NCBI RefSeq assembly: GCF_001637325.1
Contig: NZ_LRXL01000026.1
Coordinates: 434,001-498,000, forward strand
Source: Cochleicola gelatinilyticus
GTDB taxonomy: Bacteria > Bacteroidota > Bacteroidia > Flavobacteriales > Flavobacteriaceae
Length of the DNA: 64,000 nt
Reading direction: 5' to 3'
The notes under the pieces were generated by a model. It was not told the DNA's origin, did not search any database, and saw only the letters and a program-made list of their open reading frames with translations. Both the position numbers and the translations under genes were made by a program. Shown in pieces: positions 1 to 6,657 of this stretch. Numbering within the stretch: position 1 is the first letter of the stretch; each line of letters opens with the position of its first letter.

Positions 1-1
1 A

Positions 2-610
2 AAGACCACCATTTTAAAATTATTGTTAGGGTATTATTCAGACTATAAAGGGTCTATACATGCCGATGGTCTTGAGTTGAGAGATCTCGATATAGATATT
101 TGGCGAAGGTATTGTGGCGTTGTCTTGCAGGACAATTTTATATTCTCAGACACTATAACACATAACATTACCATGGGAGCCCCCTATAAAAAAGAAAAAC
201 TTATAAGAGCGCTTCAAATAGCAGAAATGGATTCTTACGTAGATGGACTTCCATTAAAACATAATACCGTAATAGGAAACGATGGAAAAGGATTAAGTCA
301 AGGACAAAAACAGCGCATTCTAATTGCGAGGTCTGTTTATAGAGATCCTGAAATCCTTATGTTCGATGAGGCTACAAATGCTCTCGATTCTGAAACAGAA
401 ACTAACATCATGAATAATCTTAAAAAGCATACAAAGGAAAAAACAGTGATTTTGGTGGCTCACCGATTAAGCACCGTACGGCATGCAGATAAAATAATGG
501 TATTTAATCATGGGCAAATTATTGAAACCGGAACGCATGAAGCTTTAATAGATAAAAAAGGCAGGTATTATCATTTAGTTCAACAACAATTAAGTCCTGT
601 TAGCTTATGA
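2..610 (+). CDS. ABC transporter ATP-binding domain, C-terminal part (exporter, cut by window start)
   Basis: The reading frame is open from base 2, so the gene begins outside the window; the first visible residues KTT are the end of the Walker A motif. The Q-loop (VVLQDNFIFSDT), signature (LSQGQKQR), Walker B (ILMFDEATNALD) and H-loop (VAHRLST) follow in order. The sequence is typical of the nucleotide-binding domain of fused exporters such as peptidase-containing bacteriocin/RiPP exporters or lipid flippases. A TTG at 23 is not a believable start because it lies inside the domain. The stop overlaps the next gene's start (ATGA at 607-610), so the two are probably translationally coupled. The nearby LanC-like gene suggests peptide export; that substrate is inference. 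Confidence 0.9.
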   Translation, partial: KTTILKLLLGYYSDYKGSIHADGLELRDLDIDIWRRYCGVVLQDNFIFSDTITHNITMGAPYKKEKLIRALQIAEMDSYVDGLPLKHNTVIGNDGKGLSQGQKQRILIARSVYRDPEILMFDEATNALDSETETNIMNNLKKHTKEKTVILVAHRLSTVRHADKIMVFNHGQIIETGTHEALIDKKGRYYHLVQQQLSPVSL

Positions 611-1032
611 GAGATATAGAAAATAAACCCACCCGATTATTAGTAACTGCTATTCTCCTGTATGCGGGTTTTATAGTATTTCTATTACTTTTTATTCTGA
701 ATACAAATGGAGTAAAACACTCCGTGAATTTTGTTCAGGTTTCAGAAATGGAAGAACTACAAGAAGGAATGTGGCGTGTTAGATTAGATACTGTTATCTC
801 TGTCATCGAAAAAGATGCATCGGCAAGTGTAAAGCTCATTGTTGAAGACGAAAATTACTTCGCAGAATTTAAATCAATAAAAGTTGAAAATCAGAATACC
901 TGGATTCAAATGAGTGTTCCCAGTCTTTCAGCAGAAAACATACACCGTAAAAAAGTGTTTGCAAAACTTTTTTATCAAGAAAAATCACATGAAAAATTAT
1001 ACGAAAATCTGTTTACACTTTCAAAAAAATAA
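607..1032 (+). CDS. Small membrane-anchored protein of unknown function, coupled to the ABC exporter
   Basis: This 141-residue protein has one hydrophobic helix at about residues 10-32 (LLVTAILLYAGFIVFLLLF) followed by an extracytoplasmic domain rich in beta-type sequence and no cysteines. I do not recognise the family. Its start overlaps the stop of the ABC gene in an ATGA, which points to a partner role for the exporter, perhaps replacing an HlyD-type adaptor, although it is much shorter than HlyD proteins and lacks their coiled coil. That role is inferred from position only. The next gene follows after 31 bp on the same strand. Confidence 0.7.
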   Translation: MRDIENKPTRLLVTAILLYAGFIVFLLLFILNTNGVKHSVNFVQVSEMEELQEGMWRVRLDTVISVIEKDASASVKLIVEDENYFAEFKSIKVENQNTWIQMSVPSLSAENIHRKKVFAKLFYQEKSHEKLYENLFTLSKK

Positions 1033-1063
1033 AATCAATATAAATAATTTTAAATACTGAAAT

Positions 1064-1612
1064 ATGGAAATTCAAAACGAAGAATACCTGCACGTAACAC
1101 ATCCCTTATTAGAAGATTTTAAAAAAGAGTCGGAAAAATTTAAAGAAGAAGCAGAGAAAATTTATAAAAATAACATGTTGTTAGAATGGTTAAGCAAGCA
1201 GATTTACAATGAAGGATGGAAAGTACTTGGAACCCGATATGAAGGCAAAACGTTATTGAATGAATCTATTTTGGAACACTGTCCGGTATTAACTTCATTT
1301 TTCAAGAAATATGAGCCTTATATTTATAGTCTTGCCTACTCTAGCTTAAATCCGGGAACAGAAATATTTCCTCATTTTGATCGTAAAAGCCCGCATGACG
1401 TTTTAAGATGCCACCTTGGATTAATTATTCCACAGGGAGACTGTAAATTAAAAGTGAATGGAAAAGAAAAAAAATGGAATGAAGGGGAGTTTTTAATTTT
1501 CGATGACAGCTTTATTCATGAAGCTTGGAACCATACTAACGAAAAACGAATTGTCCTATTAATAGACCTTCACAGAAGTAAAATATTTAATGATCTAGAT
1601 AAAACAGCTTAG
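1064..1612 (+). CDS. Aspartyl/asparaginyl beta-hydroxylase-like Fe(II)/2-oxoglutarate dioxygenase
   Basis: The 182-residue protein carries the cupin core of the Asp/Asn beta-hydroxylase family. An HxD pair sits at H104/D106 (FPHFD), a conserved RxH at R115/H117 (RCHLGL), a distal metal histidine at H152 (FDDSFIHEAWN) and the likely 2-oxoglutarate-binding arginine at R162. Family members hydroxylate Asp, Asn or related residues and use Fe(II), oxygen and 2-oxoglutarate. It follows the exporter genes on the same strand, and its 3' end overlaps the convergent LanC-like gene by 26 bp. In this context it could hydroxylate a ribosomal peptide, which is inference; a free-standing amino-acid or protein hydroxylase is the alternative. 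Confidence 0.82.
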   Translation: MEIQNEEYLHVTHPLLEDFKKESEKFKEEAEKIYKNNMLLEWLSKQIYNEGWKVLGTRYEGKTLLNESILEHCPVLTSFFKKYEPYIYSLAYSSLNPGTEIFPHFDRKSPHDVLRCHLGLIIPQGDCKLKVNGKEKKWNEGEFLIFDDSFIHEAWNHTNEKRIVLLIDLHRSKIFNDLDKTA

Positions 1613-2723
1613 CAGAAGAGAGGTTGTTTTGTTCAAGTCCCATTAGAAGTATCAGACTTCCAGAGATACCTTGCGAAAAGGACAATTCTTTTTTGCTTAG
1701 CAATGTGTTTTTATTACAATAATCTGCTAGCGTAGTTAATACCTTTTGCCTGTATATACCGAGTTGTTTTTCGTATAAACTATTTAGTTCGGGGAGTTGT
1801 ACGTATGGTTTCAAAAAGTAAAGCAACAATAAAACCCCTCCTGAGCCGTACAGTAATGAGGTGTCCTCTGTGTTTTTAAAATATTCCTCTAAGCGATTTA
1901 CCTCTTTTATCATATAAGGAGTAAGTTCTTTCATTTTTTGGTCATCCTCGAGAATCTCATATCCTCGATAGAGACTGTAAAAAATTCCGAGATCACCATA
2001 GCAAAGACTTATTTTAGAGTTTTTCAGATCATCTTCTAAGTACTCACTAAATAAAGATCCTTCGTGATCTTTTGCTCTTCTTTGAGAAACAATTGTCCTA
2101 CAAAATGACGCTAGTAAAGGAAGAATGTCTGGGTCTGTATACGGTGCTATTTTTGAAAGATACAACACGATAAAGCTTAGTCCGTGAGTGATTCCTAATT
2201 GAATTGGTTCGTCCTTTTTTAAAGACAATACTAAATTCTCTTTTGAATTTGTATAGGAATTTTCTTTTATGAAATTTATAAAAAGAGCACTGGTGGCCTT
2301 GTCATAATTGTCTGCAAAATAATTAAAAATGTAACCACCCCCACTGTAAGGATCTAGATTTTTAACTGTGATGAATTTTGAGGTAGTCTCTTTTAAAATC
2401 TTTTCTAAATCGTTTCGTATTTCATCGAGAGCAATAATCTTATTTAGATCAGAAGATTCAAGTATAGACAGTAAATAACAAACTTCCGTAAGTTCAACAA
2501 AAATAAACGAGGTAGGATTTTGCAACGATTTATTTAGATTTTCCAAAAGTTCCTCAAGAAGGGTAGCACAAGTTTTAAGATCTTCCTCATTATTAAATTG
2601 CCGATAGCTATACCAAAAAAAAAGTACAGCACCTGCTTTCCCCATCCCAATATCATTCCGGATAGTTTCTCTAAATGCACTACTAAGTTGATCTTTTAAA
2701 TAAGCTACTGTTTGTTGATTCAT
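1587..2723 (-). CDS. LanC-like (lanthionine synthetase C family) protein with degenerate zinc site
   Basis: The 378-residue protein shows the repeated G-rich segments of the LanC alpha/alpha barrel: GMGKAG (26-31), LGITHG (176-181), LCYGDLG (240-246), LLYGSGG (290-296) and SQGISG (350-355). LanC cyclases bind zinc through one Cys in the CYG segment and a Cys-His pair in the next segment. Here C241 is kept and the His of the HG motif (H180) is present, but the Cys-His pair is replaced by Leu-Tyr at 291-292. Classical thioether cyclisation is therefore doubtful; a scaffold or other maturation role is possible. It is convergent with the hydroxylase gene. No precursor peptide gene is visible in the window. 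Confidence 0.75.
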   Translation of the reverse strand: MNQQTVAYLKDQLSSAFRETIRNDIGMGKAGAVLFFWYSYRQFNNEEDLKTCATLLEELLENLNKSLQNPTSFIFVELTEVCYLLSILESSDLNKIIALDEIRNDLEKILKETTSKFITVKNLDPYSGGGYIFNYFADNYDKATSALFINFIKENSYTNSKENLVLSLKKDEPIQLGITHGLSFIVLYLSKIAPYTDPDILPLLASFCRTIVSQRRAKDHEGSLFSEYLEDDLKNSKISLCYGDLGIFYSLYRGYEILEDDQKMKELTPYMIKEVNRLEEYFKNTEDTSLLYGSGGVLLLLYFLKPYVQLPELNSLYEKQLGIYRQKVLTTLADYCNKNTLLSKKELSFSQGISGSLILLMGLEQNNLSSAKLFYLDH

Positions 2724-2915
2724 ATAGGCTAGATGATTTTCAAAAAAAAGTTTGAATTTTCTCTCTGTAATATACTAGAAATGATTCATCCTTTTAAATA
2801 ACCAGCCCATTTTCCAAATATATAGCTAGAACCATACGCTTTGAAGCATACAAAAGCACTAGAAATAAGTTTTCACAGTATAATATTCCTGCTTATAGGT
2901 ATAAAAAAACAGCAT

Positions 2916-2944
2916 AAAAAAAGCCTCCGATCTCTCAGAGGCTC
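2916..2944 (-). terminator. Rho-independent terminator downstream of tRNA-Leu
   Basis: On the minus strand the sequence reads AGCCTC, a ten-base loop, GAGGCT and then a run of T. It starts 3 bases past the tRNA-Leu 3' end, as expected for the tRNA transcript. Confidence 0.75.
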
Positions 2945-2946
2945 TG

Positions 2947-3028
2947 TGCGGATGACAGGAATCGAACCTGCACACCTTGCGGCACTAGATCCTAAGTCTA
3001 GCGTGTCTACCAGTTCCACCACATCCGC
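2947..3028 (-). tRNA. tRNA-Leu (anticodon UAG)
   Basis: The reverse complement folds as a class II tRNA of 82 nt: the acceptor GCGGATG pairs with CATCCGC, the anticodon stem CTAGA/TCTAG holds loop CTTAGGA (anticodon TAG), and a short variable arm and T-loop TTCGATT follow. The discriminator base is A, as in leucine tRNAs. CCA is not encoded. A terminator hairpin follows. Confidence 0.95.
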
Positions 3029-3165
3029 TTAGGGACGGCAAAGATAATCGATTTTCAGAATTTACAAACTATTTAACGATTAAAAATTCATCTCTTTCGT
3101 ACCTTCGTGAAAATACAAAAGACGAATTTTTAAAAAGTTACCCTGTACCAAAAGGGCTCACACCT

Positions 3166-4554
3166 ATGAAAGACGCAAAACCTTACATACAAGAACACAA
3201 ACAACGATTTTTAAACGAGCTTATCGACTTGCTTAAAATTCCATCCATTAGCGCCGACTCTGCGTACAAAGGCGATGTGATTAAAACAGCCGAAGTCGTT
3301 AAAAACAGCTTGAAAAAAGCAGGTTGCGATCATGTAGAGATCTGCGAAACTCCCGGATACCCGATTGTTTACGGTGAAAAAATTATCGATACATCCCTGC
3401 CTACAGTTTTAGTATATGGTCATTACGACGTACAACCACCAGACCCGTTAGATCTTTGGCACAATCCACCGTTCGATCCAGTCATTAAAAAAACCGAATT
3501 ACATCCAGAAGGAGCAATTTTTGCCCGTGGAAGTTGTGACGATAAAGGACAAATGTACATGCACGTTAAAGCATTAGAATACATGACCCAAACCAACCAA
3601 CTTCCCTGCAACGTGAAATTCATGATCGAAGGCGAAGAAGAAGTAGGAAGCGAAAGTCTCGGCTGGTTTATAGAGCGCAATCGAGAAAAACTTGCCAACG
3701 ATGTAATACTAATTAGCGACACCGGAATGATCGCTAACGATGTTCCTTCAATCACAACGGGATTACGAGGCTTGAGCTATGTAGAAGTAGAAGTTACAGG
3801 GCCGAATCGCGATCTTCACAGTGGACTCTATGGTGGTGCGGTTGCCAATCCTATTAATGTCCTCACTAAAATGATTGCTTCGCTACACGACGAAAATAAC
3901 CACATTACCATTCCTGGGTTTTACGACGATGTAGATGAATTATCTTCCGAAGAAAGAGCAAAAATGGCAGAAGCTCCTTTCAATAAAGAGGCCTATAAAA
4001 AAGCTTTAGCCATCGAGGATGTGTACGGTGAAGCAGGATATACTACCAATGAACGAAATTCCATTCGGCCAACACTAGATGTAAATGGTATTTGGGGTGG
4101 TTACATTGGTGAAGGTGCCAAGACTGTTATTGCCAGCCAGGCATTTGCCAAGATTAGCATGCGTTTGGTTCCCGATCAAGATTGGAAAAAGATCACGCAA
4201 CTTTTTAAAGAGCACTTCGAAAGCATCGCGCCTAAAGGTGTTACTGTGAAAGTGAAGCCACATCACGGCGGACAAGCATATGTAACTCCAATCACAAGTA
4301 CTGGTTATAAAGCAGCAGAAAAAGCCTACGAATCTACGTTCGGAAAAACACCAATTCCACAACGAAGCGGAGGAAGTATTCCTATTGTTGCGTTGTTCGA
4401 AAAAGAGCTAAAGAGTAAGACCATCTTAATGGGATTTGGTTTAGATAGTGATGCGATTCACTCACCAAACGAACATTTCGGCGTATGGAATTATTTAAAA
4501 GGTATTGAAACCATTCCACAATTCTACCATCATTTTACGAAGATGAACAAGTAA
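3166..4554 (+). CDS. M20 family metallopeptidase (cytosolic dipeptidase type)
   Basis: The 462-residue protein has the M20 zinc-site motifs in order: VYGHYDVQ (H86, D88), RGSCDDKGQ (D125), EGEEEVGS (E157/E158), LISDTGM and, near the C-terminus, DAIHSPNE. The dimerisation domain with GLRGLSYVEVEV lies between. Length and motifs match the CNDP2/dipeptidase branch, which hydrolyses dipeptides in the cytoplasm. No signal peptide is seen. ATG at 3166 is the first good start. The gene stands alone between tRNA-Leu and a convergent MORN-repeat gene, with a dispersed repeat element between the two stop codons. Confidence 0.92.
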   Translation: MKDAKPYIQEHKQRFLNELIDLLKIPSISADSAYKGDVIKTAEVVKNSLKKAGCDHVEICETPGYPIVYGEKIIDTSLPTVLVYGHYDVQPPDPLDLWHNPPFDPVIKKTELHPEGAIFARGSCDDKGQMYMHVKALEYMTQTNQLPCNVKFMIEGEEEVGSESLGWFIERNREKLANDVILISDTGMIANDVPSITTGLRGLSYVEVEVTGPNRDLHSGLYGGAVANPINVLTKMIASLHDENNHITIPGFYDDVDELSSEERAKMAEAPFNKEAYKKALAIEDVYGEAGYTTNERNSIRPTLDVNGIWGGYIGEGAKTVIASQAFAKISMRLVPDQDWKKITQLFKEHFESIAPKGVTVKVKPHHGGQAYVTPITSTGYKAAEKAYESTFGKTPIPQRSGGSIPIVALFEKELKSKTILMGFGLDSDAIHSPNEHFGVWNYLKGIETIPQFYHHFTKMNK

Positions 4555-4570
4555 TATTATTTGGAGGTTC

Positions 4571-4664
4571 CCTTCCCGATCCCGATCGGGAAGGTCGGGC
4601 TTTCCGCTACTACTCCTCGCCGTAAAAGACGGCTGTGGGGTAACCGCTGCAATCCCTAACCCGA
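4571..4664 (+). repeat. Dispersed intergenic repeat, copy A
   Basis: The element begins with a hairpin (CCTTCCCGATC/GATCGGGAAGG, 4571-4594), then CGGGCTTTCCGCTA (from 4596), an internal GCCGT/ACGGC stem and the closing AATCCCTAACCCGA (to 4664). The conserved ends recur at 44554 and 62468. It fills the space between two convergent genes. Confidence 0.8.
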
Positions 4665-4669
4665 AAGCC

Positions 4670-5497
4670 CTAGTCTTTTGTTGAAAGAGGAATTAAATTC
4701 CCTTGTTCGTCATATAATTTTGGAGCTCCGATTCTTTTTCCGTTGCCATCGTATTCAATTATCTTTTTAATACTTCCGCCCTCGTAAAAAGAGTTCCAAA
4801 TTCCTTTTTTCTGAAAATAATCGGCGCCGGAGTATTCCCCTTTTTCTTTTAGTGTTCCATCTTTAAAATAGGCAGTATACCAACCGGTTTTATTCCCCAT
4901 CGCATCAAAGTCCTGTTCAGATTTTATTTGTCCGTTGTCGTAATACATAACAAACTTTCCCGTAAAATCACCGCTTTCGTTATACGTTGCATCAAGACGC
5001 AGTTGACCATTTTTATGATATTCTGTGTTTTTTTCAATATTTCCGCTTTCAGAATAGGTTGTTTGGGATTTAAGAGTCCCATTTTCCCAATACCTTATCC
5101 ATTCGTTAATAGGTTTGTTTTTTTTATAAGTTCCTTTAGATCGTAACTGACCATTGCTATAATAGTCTTCATAGGCATCATCCATCTCATAAGAACCTTC
5201 ACCCGAATAACTTCCTTTCGTTTGAAGCTGTCCGTTTTTAAAGAACATACTAAAAGTACCTTCTGTAATTCCTTCATCATTAAAGTTCAAGATGGCATCC
5301 ATCGACCCGTCTTTTCTATAATAGGTCCATTCCCCTATCGCCGTACCTTGATCGTTTTTATAACCAATAGCTTTAGGATTGCCATTGTCCCAATGCGTTG
5401 TATTTTTTTTCTCTTGCGCATAACCCGAATTAATTACCAATAATAATATTGTAATTAATGCAGCATGCCATATGTTAGTGCTTCTTGAAAAAAACAT
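4670..5497 (-). CDS. Secreted MORN-repeat (YwqK-type) protein
   Basis: A signal peptide (about residues 1-27, ending SGYAQ) is followed by about ten copies of the MORN-like unit with the pattern nGxlkskGtY, for example NGQLQTKGSY, NGQLRSKGTY and DGTLKEKGEY. This is the pattern of the 'YwqK family antitoxin' annotation group, common in many copies in Flavobacteriaceae. No toxin-like partner is visible next to it and the protein is exported, so an antitoxin role is not supported here; a surface or periplasmic repeat protein is the safer reading. The ATG at 5497 precedes the signal peptide directly. Confidence 0.82.
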   Translation of the reverse strand: MFFSRSTNIWHAALITILLLVINSGYAQEKKNTTHWDNGNPKAIGYKNDQGTAIGEWTYYRKDGSMDAILNFNDEGITEGTFSMFFKNGQLQTKGSYSGEGSYEMDDAYEDYYSNGQLRSKGTYKKNKPINEWIRYWENGTLKSQTTYSESGNIEKNTEYHKNGQLRLDATYNESGDFTGKFVMYYDNGQIKSEQDFDAMGNKTGWYTAYFKDGTLKEKGEYSGADYFQKKGIWNSFYEGGSIKKIIEYDGNGKRIGAPKLYDEQGNLIPLSTKD

Positions 5498-5512
5498 ACT
5501 CCGTAGTTTACA

Positions 5513-6094
5513 TTACGTTTTCTTTACAAAGTCGGTGATAAGCACGATTTGTTGCCCGTCTACTTTGCCTTCAATGTATTTTTCATTTTCATGATCTAAA
5601 GAAATACGCCGTACTGCAGTACCTTGCTTTGCGACCATACTCGATCCTTTAACTTTTAGGTCTTTAATAAGCACCACCGAATCTCCGGCTTCTAACACCA
5701 CCCCATTACTATCACGATGCACTAACGCATTGCTCGTGTCGACACCATCTCCCGCTGCTTTTGCCCATTCCTTTGTTTCCTCTTCCATATACATCATGTC
5801 TAAAAGATCCTGCGGCCAGCCTTCAGATTTTAACCGTTGCAACATGCGCCATGCCATTACTTGCACTGCAGGTACTGTACTCCACATACTATCGTTTAAA
5901 CAACGCCAGTGATTGGCATCTCGCACCTCCGCGTCGAATTGCGATTCACATACGTTGCAAACTAAAATAGCGCCATCAGCTCCTTCAATTCGTGCCGGGG
6001 TTTCAGGAATTTGATACACCTTCAGTTTTTCGACCGAACTACACAATTCACATTTATTTTCTGCTCGTTTCGAGACTTCTCTTTCTAGACTCAT
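5513..6094 (-). CDS. PhnA-like (YjdM family) zinc-ribbon protein
   Basis: The protein starts MSLEREVSKRAENKCELC, the usual start of this family, so the ATG at 6094 is preferred over one six codons upstream. The N-terminal zinc ribbon has CxxC pairs at CELC and CNVC, and the C-terminal SH3-like PhnA domain holds GDSVVLIKDLKVKGSS. PhnA/YjdM proteins are conserved; despite the name they are not shown to be needed for phosphonate breakdown, and their role is unclear. It is followed after 15 bp by the MORN-repeat gene on the same strand. Confidence 0.88.
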   Translation of the reverse strand: MSLEREVSKRAENKCELCSSVEKLKVYQIPETPARIEGADGAILVCNVCESQFDAEVRDANHWRCLNDSMWSTVPAVQVMAWRMLQRLKSEGWPQDLLDMMYMEEETKEWAKAAGDGVDTSNALVHRDSNGVVLEAGDSVVLIKDLKVKGSSMVAKQGTAVRRISLDHENEKYIEGKVDGQQIVLITDFVKKT

Positions 6095-6229
6095 GAGTAT
6101 TATTTTACGCAAAGGTAGCTGAAAACATGATTGTTTTTTTAAAAGATTGTGCTAACAACTTTCTACGTAGTATTCCGAAGAAAACAAAAATAACTTACTA
6201 AAAAGCTTGAATTTAAAAACTTTATTACA

Positions 6230-6273
6230 CTCTACACTTGTAGAATTAAAAATTTTACTCTATGTTTGTAGAG
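6230..6273 (+). promoter_or_regulatory. Promoter with two BlaI-type operator palindromes
   Basis: Two 16-bp sites, CTCTACACTTGTAGAA (6230-6245, core TCTACA-CT-TGTAGA perfect) and CTCTATGTTTGTAGAG (6258-6273), lie 28 bp centre to centre. The second contains the TAnnTTTG -7 box TATGTTTG (6261-6268) and the first contains the -33 CTTG. The TACA/TGTA half-sites match BlaI/MecI operators, so the next gene probably represses this promoter. Confidence 0.75.
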
Positions 6274-6290
6274 CATTAAGAATATATCTC

Positions 6291-6656
6291 ATGAAATTAT
6301 CTAAATCGGAAGAAGAATTAATGAACCATCTATGGCGTATGGAAAAAGCAGTCATGAAAGATCTCATTGAAGCTTATCCCAACCCAAAGCCTGCAGGAAC
6401 TACCATTGCCACACTTTTAAAACGAATGCAGGACAAAAATTTTGTTGATTATAAAAAGTTAGGGCGTTCACGAGAATATTTTCCGTTGGTTAAGAAAGAT
6501 GCTTATTTTTCGAAACATGTAAACGGACTTATTAAAAACTTTTTTAACGATTCGGCGTCACAATTTGCTTCCTTTTTCACAAAAGAGACCGATCTCACTA
6601 AAAAAGAATTAGAAGATTTAAAAAAGTTAATCGATTCAGAAATTAAAAAGAAATAA
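6291..6656 (+). CDS. BlaI/MecI/CopY family transcriptional repressor
   Basis: The ATG at 6291 gives MKLSKSEEELMNHLW, the standard family start; an in-frame upstream ATG at 6207 would lie across the operators and is rejected. The 121-residue protein is a winged helix (residues 1-75, with PAGTTIATLLKRMQDKNFVDYKK as recognition region) followed by a dimerisation tail. BlaI repressors are inactivated when the partner M56 membrane peptidase senses a signal. The gene ends one base before that partner's ATG. Two palindromes over the promoter suggest autoregulation. Confidence 0.9.
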   Translation: MKLSKSEEELMNHLWRMEKAVMKDLIEAYPNPKPAGTTIATLLKRMQDKNFVDYKKLGRSREYFPLVKKDAYFSKHVNGLIKNFFNDSASQFASFFTKETDLTKKELEDLKKLIDSEIKKK

Positions 6657-6657
6657 G

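Noticed and set aside
2841-3032. 63-codon ORF across the tRNA-Leu region
   Set aside because: It runs through the tRNA-Leu gene and its terminator, so it is not a protein gene.
4670-5497. MORN-repeat gene as a toxin-antitoxin antitoxin
   Set aside because: It has a signal peptide and no toxin-like partner next to it; the family name alone is not evidence.
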